36,682 nucleotides of DNA from Bifidobacterium breve (lineage in GTDB: Bacteria; Actinomycetota; Actinomycetes; S36-B12; UBA5976). The stretch covers positions 1 through 36,682 of the forward strand of contig CAMBGF010000006.1 of assembly GCA_945866135.1 (NCBI GenBank), written 5' to 3'. The notes under the pieces are model-generated. The model was not told the origin of the DNA. It did not search any database and worked only from the letters and a program-made list of their open reading frames with translations. Within the stretch, counting starts at the first letter, position 1, and each line of letters opens with the position of its first letter. The position numbers and the translations under genes are program-made. Shown here piece by piece: positions 1 to 7,712 of the stretch.

Positions 1-41
1 CGATCGCCCAAATTTGAGCCAAGGCCAACTGTGGCCTTCAT
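1..41 (-). CDS. folK: FolK N-terminus (2-amino-4-hydroxy-6-hydroxymethyldihydropteridine pyrophosphokinase), cut by window edge
   Basis: Only the first 13 codons lie in the window. The ATG at 41-39 overlaps the folB stop as TAATG. The translation MKATVGLGSNLGD carries the GLGSNLGD signature that opens the HPPK family. HPPK transfers pyrophosphate from ATP to 6-hydroxymethyl-dihydropterin, the step between FolB and FolP. Position directly behind folB in the same orientation is the usual actinobacterial order and supports translational coupling. The rest of the gene is outside the window, so nothing can be said of its catalytic residues. Confidence 0.85.
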   Translation of the reverse strand, partial: MKATVGLGSNLGD

Positions 42-397
42 TACGGTAACGTCCTGGACACTGAAACATTTGTGAATGGCACTGAAATCGGTGCCTGAGG
101 TTTATGTACGGTAACAGTCACGGTTGTAACTCCCGAAATGTCCAAGCAATCCGTTGCAATCCGGTTAGCAAGTTTTTCAATTAAGTTAACTGGTTCACCG
201 ACGATCGCAGCATGGACAATCTCTGCCAGCTCTGCATAATTCACAGTGTCTCGAACATCATCGGAAGTTACCGCTGAATCAAAGTTCGTGGTTACTTCCA
301 GGTCTACCGAAAAAGTTTGACCATCGCGGCGCTCGTGCTCTAGGACTCCATGAAAACCAAAGCCGGTAATTCCAGTGATAGTAATTTTGTCCATCAT
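41..397 (-). CDS. folB: Dihydroneopterin aldolase
   Basis: A 118-residue protein, the normal length for FolB. It converts 7,8-dihydroneopterin to 6-hydroxymethyl-dihydropterin plus glycolaldehyde in cytosolic folate synthesis. Visible family features are the N-terminal ITITGITGFGFHGVLEHER segment, which contains the glycine/histidine turn and the glutamate region of the active site, and the LIEKLA segment near residues 72-77 carrying the conserved Glu-Lys pair. Its ATG overlaps the folP stop (ATGA, 394-397) and its stop overlaps the folK start, so folP, folB and folK are probably translationally coupled. A nearer internal methionine (residue 2) is an equally possible start. Confidence 0.93.
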   Translation of the reverse strand: MMDKITITGITGFGFHGVLEHERRDGQTFSVDLEVTTNFDSAVTSDDVRDTVNYAELAEIVHAAIVGEPVNLIEKLANRIATDCLDISGVTTVTVTVHKPQAPISVPFTNVSVSRTLP

Positions 398-1245
398 CTT
401 GTTTGCGCCAATCGATCTACGACAGCAATGGCATCCCGTGTTGCCTTAACGTCATGCACCCGAACTGCCCAGGTCTGGCGAAGTGCCATAAGTGTTGAAA
501 TGGCAGTAGTTGCAGACTCACGTTCTTCCATAACGCGCGCTTCGCCGTTTTTAGCTAGCAATTCACCTAAGAATTTTTTACGTGATGCACCCATCAATAT
601 TGGAAGTCCTAGCTCGTCCAAAATATCAAGGTGCTTTAAGATCGGCCAGTTTTGCTCTACTGTTTTGGCAAAGCCAATGCCTGGGTCTATGGCTATGCGA
701 TCTCTGGAAATTCCGGCCGCAACAGCTACCTCGACTTGAGCGCTGATTTCCATGGTTACATCTCGCACAACGTCGTCATAATTTGTCAAAGTGTTCATGA
801 TATTTGATGGTCCACGCCAATGCATCAATATGTATGGCGCAGTTAACTGGGCAACATAAACAAGCATTTCTGGATCAGCTTTTCCGCCACTCACATCATT
901 AATCATGTGAGCCCCCGCAGACATTGCAGCCTTGGCGACTTCGGCGCGCATAGTGTCAATACTTAAAATTGCATCTGTTTTAGCCATTTCGGAAATGACT
1001 GGCAGAACTCGATCGATCTCTTCTTGCGCCGAGATCCGCTCCGATCCTGGGCGCGTTGATTCCCCGCCAATATCAATAATGTCCACACCATCCAAAAGCA
1101 TTTGCTTGGCATGTGCGATTGCAACTTTCGAATCTAAAAATAATCCGCCATCACTAAATGAATCTGGCGTGACATTAATTACGCCCATTACAAGTGTGCG
1201 ATCTAGGGAACTAATTTGATTTGGTAGCCCACTTGGATGCAGCAT
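394..1245 (-). CDS. folP: Dihydropteroate synthase
   Basis: A 283-residue TIM-barrel enzyme that condenses hydroxymethyl-dihydropterin pyrophosphate with p-aminobenzoate; it is the sulfonamide target. Diagnostic motifs are VMGVINVTPDSFSDGG (residues 19-34), DIGGESTRPG (58-67), the IDPGIGFAK segment in the middle and the GASRKKFLG loop near residue 220, which in the family binds the pterin pyrophosphate and pABA. The gene sits 6 bases downstream of folE and overlaps folB by 4 bases, so it belongs to the ftsH-folE-folP-folB-folK run. Confidence 0.96.
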   Translation of the reverse strand: MLHPSGLPNQISSLDRTLVMGVINVTPDSFSDGGLFLDSKVAIAHAKQMLLDGVDIIDIGGESTRPGSERISAQEEIDRVLPVISEMAKTDAILSIDTMRAEVAKAAMSAGAHMINDVSGGKADPEMLVYVAQLTAPYILMHWRGPSNIMNTLTNYDDVVRDVTMEISAQVEVAVAAGISRDRIAIDPGIGFAKTVEQNWPILKHLDILDELGLPILMGASRKKFLGELLAKNGEARVMEERESATTAISTLMALRQTWAVRVHDVKATRDAIAVVDRLAQTR

Positions 1246-1251
1246 CGGTAA

Positions 1252-1863
1252 TTACTTTCCGTTAATAAGTGACATAGCTTCAACGCGCGTTGCTGGATCG
1301 CGCAATTGGCCACGAACAACGGAAGTCAAAGTTTTCGAGCCCGGTTTACGAATTCCGCGCATCGACATACATAAGTGCTCGCATTCGATCACAACTATTG
1401 ATCCGCGCGCACCAAGTATTTCGGTCATGGCATCTGCGATCTGGGTAGTTAGACGTTCTTGCACCTGTGGGCGACGAGAGTACATATCAACCAGTCGAGC
1501 AATTTTGGAAAGTCCAGTAATTTTGCCGTCTTCGCCCGGGATGTAACCAACATGCCCAACGCCATGAAATGGGAGTAAATGGTGTTCACAAGTTGAATAA
1601 ATTGGGATGTCTCGCACTACTACCAATTCATCGTGGCCAAGGGCGAATGAGGTAGTTAACACTTCTTGTGCGCTTTGATGAATTCCGCCAAAAATCTCTG
1701 CGTATGACTTAGCAACACGCGCGGGCGTTTGCGCTAATCCCTCGCGGTCCGGATTTTCCCCAATACCAATTAGCAATTCGCGAATTGCTGCTTCCACCCG
1801 AAGTGCGTCAAATGGACCAACGGCTGGTGGTTCATTTAACTGTTCAATTGGATCGATGCTCAC
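1252..1863 (-). CDS. folE: GTP cyclohydrolase I
   Basis: A 203-residue protein that opens the folate pathway by converting GTP to 7,8-dihydroneopterin triphosphate. Motifs seen in order are GENPDREGL and TPARVAKSY in the N-terminal part, the zinc and substrate segment [13 protein letters not shown], the [23 protein letters not shown] helix region and the C-terminal [11 protein letters not shown] with the second zinc-binding cysteine. All hallmarks of the classical zinc-dependent type IA enzyme are present. It lies 8 bases after ftsH and 6 bases before folP in the same orientation, consistent with one operon. Confidence 0.96.
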   Translation of the reverse strand: MSIDPIEQLNEPPAVGPFDALRVEAAIRELLIGIGENPDREGLAQTPARVAKSYAEIFGGIHQSAQEVLTTSFALGHDELVVVRDIPIYSTCEHHLLPFHGVGHVGYIPGEDGKITGLSKIARLVDMYSRRPQVQERLTTQIADAMTEILGARGSIVVIECEHLCMSMRGIRKPGSKTLTSVVRGQLRDPATRVEAMSLINGK

Positions 1864-1871
1864 AAGCTTGC

Positions 1872-3890
1872 CTAAAGATTTTCAGCAGTTGTTGATTCGG
1901 TCATTGTTGATTCGGCTGCGTCAGTCACAACTTCGCCATTTGATTCGCCCACTGCTTTAGGGCCAAATGCATTAGTTAATGCAAGTGGTGGCACATCAAC
2001 TGGCGGACGATCACTAGGTGAGCGACGAGCAGATCCAGTCCAAGCTGGACGACCTGGGCGGCGATTTAACGGCTGGAAAATGCGTTCGATTTCCTCGCGG
2101 TTAAGCGTTTCCTTCTCTAGTAACTCGACAACTAAGGCATCTAGGACGTCGCGATTTTCAGAGAGAATTTCGTAAGCCTCATGATGGGCAACATCAATAA
2201 ATGCGCGAACTTCTTCATCAATTGCCGAAGCTACTTCTTCTGAGTATTCCCGACCATGTCCCATGTCACGACCCATAAATACTTCGCCGGATTCAGCGCC
2301 ATATTTAATTGCGCCTAAGCGTTCAGTCATACCGAACTGCATAACCATTTTGCGCGCAACTGAAGTTGCTTTCTCAATGTCATTGCTCGCACCCGTAGTT
2401 GGATCGTGGAAGATCATTTCTTCAGCAGCGCGCCCGCCCAGCATGTAAGCAAGTTGATCTTGCATTTCGCTTCGAGTGGTTGAATATTTATCATTTTCCG
2501 GCAGCACCATGGTGTAACCAAGTGCGCGACCACGGGGCAAAATTGTTACCTTATGCACTGGGTCAGTGTTAGGTAGCGCGGCCGCAACAAGCGCGTGCCC
2601 ACCTTCGTGATACGCAGTGATCAAACGTTCGTGCTCACCCATAACTCGAGTGCGCTTTTGCGGTCCACCAATTACTCGATCAATTGCTTCATCGAGAGTT
2701 TCATTTGTAATAAGTTTTTGATCTGTGCGCGCCGTCAGCAATGCAGCTTCATTAAGTACGTTCGCTAAATCCGCGCCAGAAAATCCGGGTGTGCGTCTAG
2801 CAACTGCAGTTAGGTCCACATCTTCCGAAATCGGCTTACCCTTGGCATGCACCGTAAGGACATCGCGGCGACCAAGAAGGTCCGGAACATCAACAGAAAT
2901 CTGTCGATCAAAGCGCCCTGGGCGCAATAACGCTGGATCAAGGATGTCTGGCCGGTTAGTTGCCGCAATTAAAATAACGCCGGTGTTGGCATCAAAGCCA
3001 TCCATTTCAACGAGCATCTGGTTCAAAGTTTGCTCACGCTCGTCATGACCGCCACCCATACCAGCGCCACGATGACGACCCACCGCATCAATTTCATCAA
3101 TGAAAATAATGGCAGGTGCATTTGCTTTTGCTTGCTCAAATAAATCGCGAACTCGGCTGGCACCAACACCAACAAACATTTCCACAAAATCAGAACCTGA
3201 GATCGAAAAGAATGGCACACCTGCTTCGCCGGCCACTGCGCGAGCTAACAAAGTTTTTCCAGTTCCTGGTGCGCCATAAAGTAAGACACCCTTAGGAATT
3301 TTTGCGCCAAGTGCCTGGAACTTTGCTGGTTCTTGCAGGAACTCTCGAATCTCATCTAGTTCTTGTACCGCTTCAGCAGCGCCTGCAACATCTGCAAACG
3401 TTGTTTGTGGCATATCTTTAGTAATCATTTTGGCTTTGGACTTGCCAAATTTCATTACTTGGCCGCCGCCCTGCATTTTGCCCATAAAGTAAAACAGCAA
3501 ACCCAAGATCAAAATAATTGGGAGAACTGATGCAAGCAGGCTGACTAAAAATGATTGGGATGGAACCGTAACGTTATATCCATCTGGAATATTTCCAGCA
3601 GCTTTTTGCGCTTTTAGTAAATCAATTAAATCTGTGCCTTGCCCTGAAATATAATTGGCAGTAACTTTCGTGCCGTCAGTCAAAGTGACGTTTATCAACT
3701 GATCTTTGTCGACCAAGGTGACTGACTTAGCTCTTCCCTGTTGGATGTCATCGACGATTTTCCAGGTGTCTACTTTTTCGCTGGCGCTGCTTCCAGTGGC
3801 CGCGTTGCTTCCGATGAGCAGTGCCATTACGGCAAGCAAAATCCAAATTAGTGGAGATCGAAAAACTGACTTTATCTTTATGTTGCGCAA
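1872..3890 (-). CDS. ftsH: ATP-dependent zinc metalloprotease FtsH
   Basis: A 672-residue membrane-anchored AAA+ protease that degrades misfolded and regulatory membrane proteins. Two transmembrane segments (about residues 12-30 and 115-137) flank a small extracytoplasmic domain. Walker A GAPGTGKT is at 206-213, Walker B IIFIDEID at 261-268, the AAA second region of homology at about 311-328, and the zinc site HEGGH at 428-432. The start is a TTG at 3890, chosen because the [10 protein letters not shown] lead-in directly before the first membrane helix matches the family length. The C-terminal tail after about residue 620 is low-complexity and acidic. It heads the folate gene run; this linkage is common in actinobacteria. 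Confidence 0.97.
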   Translation of the reverse strand: MRNIKIKSVFRSPLIWILLAVMALLIGSNAATGSSASEKVDTWKIVDDIQQGRAKSVTLVDKDQLINVTLTDGTKVTANYISGQGTDLIDLLKAQKAAGNIPDGYNVTVPSQSFLVSLLASVLPIILILGLLFYFMGKMQGGGQVMKFGKSKAKMITKDMPQTTFADVAGAAEAVQELDEIREFLQEPAKFQALGAKIPKGVLLYGAPGTGKTLLARAVAGEAGVPFFSISGSDFVEMFVGVGASRVRDLFEQAKANAPAIIFIDEIDAVGRHRGAGMGGGHDEREQTLNQMLVEMDGFDANTGVILIAATNRPDILDPALLRPGRFDRQISVDVPDLLGRRDVLTVHAKGKPISEDVDLTAVARRTPGFSGADLANVLNEAALLTARTDQKLITNETLDEAIDRVIGGPQKRTRVMGEHERLITAYHEGGHALVAAALPNTDPVHKVTILPRGRALGYTMVLPENDKYSTTRSEMQDQLAYMLGGRAAEEMIFHDPTTGASNDIEKATSVARKMVMQFGMTERLGAIKYGAESGEVFMGRDMGHGREYSEEVASAIDEEVRAFIDVAHHEAYEILSENRDVLDALVVELLEKETLNREEIERIFQPLNRRPGRPAWTGSARRSPSDRPPVDVPPLALTNAFGPKAVGESNGEVVTDAAESTMTESTTAENL

Positions 3891-4052
3891 ACCAACGCCC
3901 TTAAAATCGGGTAATTATTGAATCTTTACGGTACTACCCATTGTCTCTGACCGCGAAACCGCTCGCTCACCTTATGGACCTTGTTCGCTGCTAGCGACAT
4001 ACCTGGGATGCCAAATACCCATTCTGCAAGGGGATTTCCCTATTGTTTAGAT

Positions 4053-4352
4053 GTGATCTTTAAGTCAGTCTTGGACCAGCGCCCATACCCCGCCTTGACC
4101 ATAGCCAGTGAGGATTGGGCAGCACTAGCGCCTAGACAAATTCGCTTAGCAGACCTGGCTACGATTCGTAGCACGCTGGACTTAAATGCGTTGCTAGCTA
4201 GCGACTCGACATTCTTTGGTGACTTATTTGCCCACGTAGTTCGCTGGAATGGACAACTGTATTTAGAAGATGGTTTACACCGGGCTGTTAGAGCTGCGCT
4301 GCAAGGTCGCACTTCGCTGCATGCGCGCGTCATAGATTATCCAGAAAACTAA
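4053..4352 (+). CDS. Small conserved actinobacterial protein, ParB/antitoxin-like annotation
   Basis: About 99 residues from a GTG at 4053 (alternatives: ATG 4008 or TTG 3981 in the same frame). I favour the GTG because homologues I recall begin with a (M)IFK-x-V-x-x-x-RPYP lead, and a TATTGT hexamer at 4041-4046 would place a transcription start on the GTG (leaderless). The protein has the conserved segments RQIRLADL, DSTFFGDLFAHVV and LYLEDGLHRAVRAAL. Such proteins are often labelled VapB-family antitoxins, and the E/D-G-x-H-R segment recalls ParB-like folds, but no toxin partner is adjacent. Its function is unknown. It diverges from ftsH and converges with the ABC ATPase, overlapping by 4 bases. 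Confidence 0.75.
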   Translation: MIFKSVLDQRPYPALTIASEDWAALAPRQIRLADLATIRSTLDLNALLASDSTFFGDLFAHVVRWNGQLYLEDGLHRAVRAALQGRTSLHARVIDYPEN

Positions 4353-5092
4353 AGTCGTCCGGCTTCGTGCACTCGTTGTAAGAAATCTTGCGTATCGACA
4401 TGTTGCGGAGCGCTAATAACTTGTGAGGCTGGACCGCGTTCCACAATTTTTCCATTCTTGAGGAAACAAACTTCATCAGCAACCTGTGTGGCAAATCCCA
4501 TCTCGTGAGTTGCTAAGACCATCGCCATACCTTCAGTTTTTAGATCACGGACAATTGAAAGTACTTCATTTACTAAAACTGGATCAAGGGATGAAGTTAT
4601 TTCATCGAGCAGAAGAAGTCGTGGCTTAACGGCAATCGAGCGAATAATTGCAACTCGCTGTTGTTGTCCACCACTTAAGCGATCGGGAAATTGATCTGCC
4701 TTATCTGCTAAATCAAAACGGCGAAGCAGCGACATTGCTTCATCACGCGCCTGGGCTTTAGAAATTTTATGTACTCGAATTGGCGAAAGTGTGATGTTAT
4801 CTAAAACACTCATGTGTGGAAACAAATTAAAGGACTGAAATACCATTCCTAAACTTCGGCGGACTTCATCAACATCAATTCCTGGATCTGATATCTCGCG
4901 TCCATCCAAATAGATCGAGCCATCGTCAATTGAATCCAACAAGTTAATGCAGCGAAGCAATGTTGATTTACCCGAGCCAGATGCACCTATTAATACAGTG
5001 GCCGTGTGATCTGGAACGGTGAGCGATAAGTCATCGAGTACCAAGTTGTCATCGAAGCACTTGCGAAGGTTCTTAACTTCCAAAACATTCAT
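4349..5092 (-). CDS. Polar amino acid ABC transporter, ATP-binding protein
   Basis: A 247-residue nucleotide-binding subunit of the PAAT/GlnQ family. It shows Walker A GASGSGKST, the Q-loop in MVFQSFNLFPHMSVLDNI, the signature LSGGQQQRVAI, Walker B LLLLDEITSSLDP and the switch histidine in LATHEMGFA. It powers import through the adjacent permease. Its ATG overlaps the permease stop (ATGA at 5089-5092). The gene is the last of a three-gene operon led by a SAM-IV riboswitch, so the substrate is more likely methionine or another sulfur compound than glutamine. That substrate assignment is inference from regulation, not from the protein. Confidence 0.93.
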   Translation of the reverse strand: MNVLEVKNLRKCFDDNLVLDDLSLTVPDHTATVLIGASGSGKSTLLRCINLLDSIDDGSIYLDGREISDPGIDVDEVRRSLGMVFQSFNLFPHMSVLDNITLSPIRVHKISKAQARDEAMSLLRRFDLADKADQFPDRLSGGQQQRVAIIRSIAVKPRLLLLDEITSSLDPVLVNEVLSIVRDLKTEGMAMVLATHEMGFATQVADEVCFLKNGKIVERGPASQVISAPQHVDTQDFLQRVHEAGRL

Positions 5093-5979
5093 GCTGCGCC
5101 CTGCGCATTCTGACGTTTAATCGATTTTGCAAGAACGCGATCCGTGTATCGAGTCAGCGGAATTGTGATGAGCAAAAATAGAATCGCAGCGGTTACATAA
5201 GGTGTGTAATTAAATGTGCGTGAACTAGCGATTTGCGCCGCCCGCACTGCGTCGGTCACACCAAGGATTGAAACTAAACCAGTGTCCTTAAGCAGGGCAA
5301 CCAAGTCATTTAGCAAAGGTGGTACCACTCGCTTTACAGCTTGTGGCAAAACCACATGACGCATAGTTTGTGAGGAAGTAAGTCCAAGGGATCTGGCAGC
5401 TGCCCGCTGACTTGGATGAATTGACAAGATTCCACTTCGCAAAACTTCTGCAACATATGCAGAATAAGTAAGTACCACCGCCGCTGTGCCGAGAATTAAC
5501 ACGCTGTTTGTTAGGCCCTCAATACGAAGGGCAGGTAAGCCAAAACCAATTAGCAAAATTACCAAAAGTAGCGGGACGCCTCGAAAAATGTCGACATAAG
5601 CGGTAGCTAAAAATCGAAATGGCGTTAGTGCTGCTGAGCGAGAGGTCCGAAGTAGCGCAAGTACCATCGCAAAAATTCCAATCAGAATTGCTGCGATTAT
5701 CGTTAATCTGATATTGACTATCAGCCCTTTGGAAATGGCGCCTAGGACTTCACTGCCATAAGACCAATCAAAAAAAGTTTCTTTAACTACTTGCCAGCCA
5801 GGTGAAGTAACAATCAGCGAAGCTAATGCGCCAAGAACCAAAATGGAAGAAGTTGTTGCAATCAGAATCTTTTTGCGATTGATTGCAGTTCGTGCTACTT
5901 GGCGCTCGACTTCACGCGCACTTGGCGTCCATAACGAAGCCCGACCCGAATTATCTCGGGCCGGGCTCACGTTATTCAT
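5089..5979 (-). CDS. Polar amino acid ABC transporter, permease protein
   Basis: A 296-residue inner-membrane permease of the HisMQ/GlnP family. After a hydrophilic N-terminal tail of about 35 residues there is one hydrophobic segment (about 38-60), then the typical transmembrane block starting near residue 85. The cytoplasmic coupling loop, AARSLGLTSSQTMRHVVLPQA, is the classic EAA loop that contacts the ATPase. It is the only permease in the operon, so the transporter probably uses a homodimer. It begins 18 bases after the substrate-binding protein gene and overlaps the ATPase gene by 4 bases. Confidence 0.92.
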   Translation of the reverse strand: MNNVSPARDNSGRASLWTPSAREVERQVARTAINRKKILIATTSSILVLGALASLIVTSPGWQVVKETFFDWSYGSEVLGAISKGLIVNIRLTIIAAILIGIFAMVLALLRTSRSAALTPFRFLATAYVDIFRGVPLLLVILLIGFGLPALRIEGLTNSVLILGTAAVVLTYSAYVAEVLRSGILSIHPSQRAAARSLGLTSSQTMRHVVLPQAVKRVVPPLLNDLVALLKDTGLVSILGVTDAVRAAQIASSRTFNYTPYVTAAILFLLITIPLTRYTDRVLAKSIKRQNAQGAA

Positions 5980-5997
5980 GACTTAACTAAACCAGCA

Positions 5998-6873
5998 CTA
6001 TTGAAGTACTGGTGCGCCAGCGTCAGTTGAAAGCCACTTTGCGGTGATTTCATCTAATTCGCCACTGGCACGGATAGCGTCTACAGCCTGTGAAACACAG
6101 GATGTAATTGGGCTATCTTTTGTTAGCAACAATCCAAAGTCGCCACTATCGCCAGTTGATGGAATCTGGCCGACAATGATGCCGCCTTCAACTTCAACAC
6201 CGGCTAGGTAGAAAGCTGTTGGCAAGTCAACGACGATGCCATCAATCTGACCATTAATTAGCGCAGCTACCGCAGCAGCATTGTCATTAAATGCTTTTGG
6301 CTCGGAGCCAAACACTGCTGCAATTGCATCAAGTGATGTTGTTCCAACACCAGCGCCAAGCTTTGCGCCCTTTAGTTCCGCAATTGTGGTTAGACCCTCG
6401 ATTGGGCTACCTGCGTAAGAAACAATGGCCTGTGGTGCTGAGTAGTAAGGAGTCGAGAAATCGACAGCAGCTTTACGTTCTTCAGTGATTGAGAACTGTT
6501 GCAAGTTAAAGTCGAAGTCTTTTACACCTGGAGTAATTGCGCCATCAAATGTGGTGCGTACCCAAGATACATCTTCCTTAGCAAAGCCAAGTTGAGCTGC
6601 AACTGCATACGCAACTGCGGCTTCGAAGCCTTCGCCTGATTCCGGTGCGTCATCAATGACCCATGGGAAGTAAGCAGGCTCACCTGTAGCAATAGCTAGT
6701 TTTCCAGAAGTTAGCGTCTGCAAACTTTCTGGGGCACAGGCACTTGCTGTTGTTTCGGCGGTTGACGGCGCAGCTGATGCTGCTGTTTCTGATGACGATC
6801 CGCAAGCAGTTAATAGCAACGCTGATGCTGCAATTAGTGCTGTGCCAAATCGACGTGTTGTTACGTTTTTCAC
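5998..6873 (-). CDS. ABC transporter substrate-binding lipoprotein (SAM-riboswitch controlled)
   Basis: A 291-residue extracellular solute-binding protein of family 3. The signal peptide ends in the lipobox LTAC with the lipidated cysteine at residue 24, followed by a Ser/Ala/Thr-rich linker. Segments such as GEPAYFPWV, FDFNLQQFSIT and ERKAAVDFSTPYY match the amino-acid-binding family. The start is GTG at 6873, preceded by AAGGAG at 6884-6879 with good spacing. A SAM-IV riboswitch lies about 65 bases upstream on the same strand, so expression should fall when S-adenosylmethionine is abundant. The likely ligand class is therefore methionine, a methionine derivative or another sulfur amino acid. 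The exact ligand cannot be read from the sequence. Confidence 0.92.
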   Translation of the reverse strand: MKNVTTRRFGTALIAASALLLTACGSSSETAASAAPSTAETTASACAPESLQTLTSGKLAIATGEPAYFPWVIDDAPESGEGFEAAVAYAVAAQLGFAKEDVSWVRTTFDGAITPGVKDFDFNLQQFSITEERKAAVDFSTPYYSAPQAIVSYAGSPIEGLTTIAELKGAKLGAGVGTTSLDAIAAVFGSEPKAFNDNAAAVAALINGQIDGIVVDLPTAFYLAGVEVEGGIIVGQIPSTGDSGDFGLLLTKDSPITSCVSQAVDAIRASGELDEITAKWLSTDAGAPVLQ

Positions 6874-6901
6874 GCTGTCTCCTTGATATTTCAGGTGGCA
6901 T

Positions 6902-6921
6902 GGGTCAACGGTTGTTCACCC
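6902..6921 (-). promoter_or_regulatory. Hairpin between riboswitch and start codon
   Basis: The leader contains an imperfect stem GGGT-G-AAC / GTT-G-ACCC with loop AACC, lying between the SAM-IV aptamer and the Shine-Dalgarno site. It lacks a following run of T on the minus strand, so it is not a convincing intrinsic terminator. It may be part of the expression platform; this is inference. Confidence 0.35.
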
Positions 6922-6938
6922 AAGTTGGGCCCTGTTAT

Positions 6939-7051
6939 GGACCCGCGCTTGCTGCTTGCGCAGCCAGGTCTTCATCCGGAGGCACCCCATCGCGGTCTGC
7001 AAGGGTTGTCGGATAGCTAGCCGGGACTTAGTGCTATCACTCTTGACCTGC
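6939..7051 (-). promoter_or_regulatory. SAM-IV type S-adenosylmethionine riboswitch
   Basis: Read on the minus strand, the leader forms the SAM core. P1 pairs CAGGTC (7050-7045) with GACCTG (6970-6965). P2 pairs GATAGC (7038-7033) with GCTATC (7017-7012). P3 pairs CCC (about 7005) with GGGG (6988-6985) and is followed by the GGTGCC core. A GCTGC-GCAA-GCAGC hairpin (6964-6951) follows P1. The P3 loop CCGCG (6995-6991) can pair with CGCGG (6947-6943), the downstream pseudoknot that separates SAM-IV from SAM-I. No U-tract terminator follows before the GTG at 6873, so control of translation is more likely than attenuation. Recognition is from memory of the family consensus. Confidence 0.88.
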
Positions 7052-7055
7052 TCAA

Positions 7056-7084
7056 ACCATAACAAAAAATTCGTATTGTGAAAA
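7056..7084 (-). promoter_or_regulatory. Probable promoter of the riboswitch-ABC operon
   Basis: On the minus strand a TTTTCA hexamer (7084-7079) is followed by a 17-base spacer and TATGGT (7061-7056). The predicted transcription start near 7049-7051 coincides with the 5' strand of riboswitch P1, which supports the assignment. The divergent tadA promoter must share the 7060-7113 interval. Confidence 0.55.
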
Positions 7085-7113
7085 GTCGAGAAAAGGCGTG
7101 AAACAATAATTAG

Positions 7114-7572
7114 GTGCAAAACCCCGCATTTGATGAAGCCATGCGCAAGGCACTGTTGCTTGCGGCAACTGCTTGGCAACAAGGTGAGGTTCCTATTGGC
7201 GCACTGGTCCTTGATCCAGCCGGATTGGTCGTGGGCGAGGGTTTTAACACTCGGGAACAAGAACACGATCCAATGAATCACGCCGAAGTTGTTGCGCTGC
7301 GAATGGCCGCTTTAGCTAATGAATCTTGGCGCCTGGATGATCACACTTTGGTCGTAACACTGGAGCCCTGCACAATGTGCGCGGGAGCCGCAGTCCAAGC
7401 TCGAATTGGTCGAATTGTGTTTGGCGCTTTCGATAGCAAAGCGGGCGCTGTTGGCTCGCTTTGGGATGTTGTTCGAGATCGCCGGTTACCCCATCGCCCA
7501 GAAGTTGTTTCTGGGGTATTGGAAGCAGAATGTGCGGCTATCTTGAGTGAGTTTTTTAAGGCGCAACGATAG
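7114..7572 (+). CDS. tadA: tRNA adenosine(34) deaminase TadA
   Basis: A 152-residue deaminase that converts A34 to inosine in tRNA-Arg(ACG). The zinc-deaminase signature is intact: H56-A-E58, with E58 as proton shuttle, and P-C86-T-M-C89. The TLEPCTMCAGA segment and the C-terminal helix match TadA rather than free cytidine deaminases. The GTG at 7114 has no clear ribosome-binding site, but a CAATAA/AATAAT box ends 4-5 bases upstream, suggesting a leaderless transcript; ATG 7141 is an alternative start. A tRNA gene follows 45 bases later. A 3' half of a tRNA-Arg(ACG), the substrate type of TadA, lies at 20184-20226. Confidence 0.94.
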   Translation: MQNPAFDEAMRKALLLAATAWQQGEVPIGALVLDPAGLVVGEGFNTREQEHDPMNHAEVVALRMAALANESWRLDDHTLVVTLEPCTMCAGAAVQARIGRIVFGAFDSKAGAVGSLWDVVRDRRLPHRPEVVSGVLEAECAAILSEFFKAQR

Positions 7573-7617
7573 TTTCACGATTTCTTATGCATCTCAATAG
7601 CCAGTAATCTTGATCTC

Positions 7618-7707
7618 GGTATCGTGTCCGAGCGGCCGAAGGTGCAACTCTCGAAAAGTTGTGTGCGTGTAAGCGCACCGTGGGTTCAAATCCCACCGAT
7701 ACCGCCA
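7618..7707 (+). tRNA. tRNA-Ser (anticodon CGA), CCA encoded
   Basis: The acceptor strands GGTATCG (7618-7624) and CGATACC (7697-7703) pair fully, with discriminator G at 7704 and genomic CCA at 7705-7707. The anticodon stem CAACT/AGTTG (7645-7649 / 7657-7661) encloses loop CTCGAAA, giving anticodon CGA at 7652-7654, which reads UCG. A long variable arm (GTGCG-TGTAAG-CGCAC) and the T arm GTGGG-TTCAAAT-CCCAC are present, as expected of a class II serine tRNA. Confidence 0.96.
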
Positions 7708-7712
7708 ACTCA

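Noticed and set aside
6900-7050. SRP RNA or other plus-strand small RNA upstream of tadA
   Set aside because: The conserved SRP loop pattern is not met, while the minus strand fits the SAM-IV core helices and pseudoknot well.
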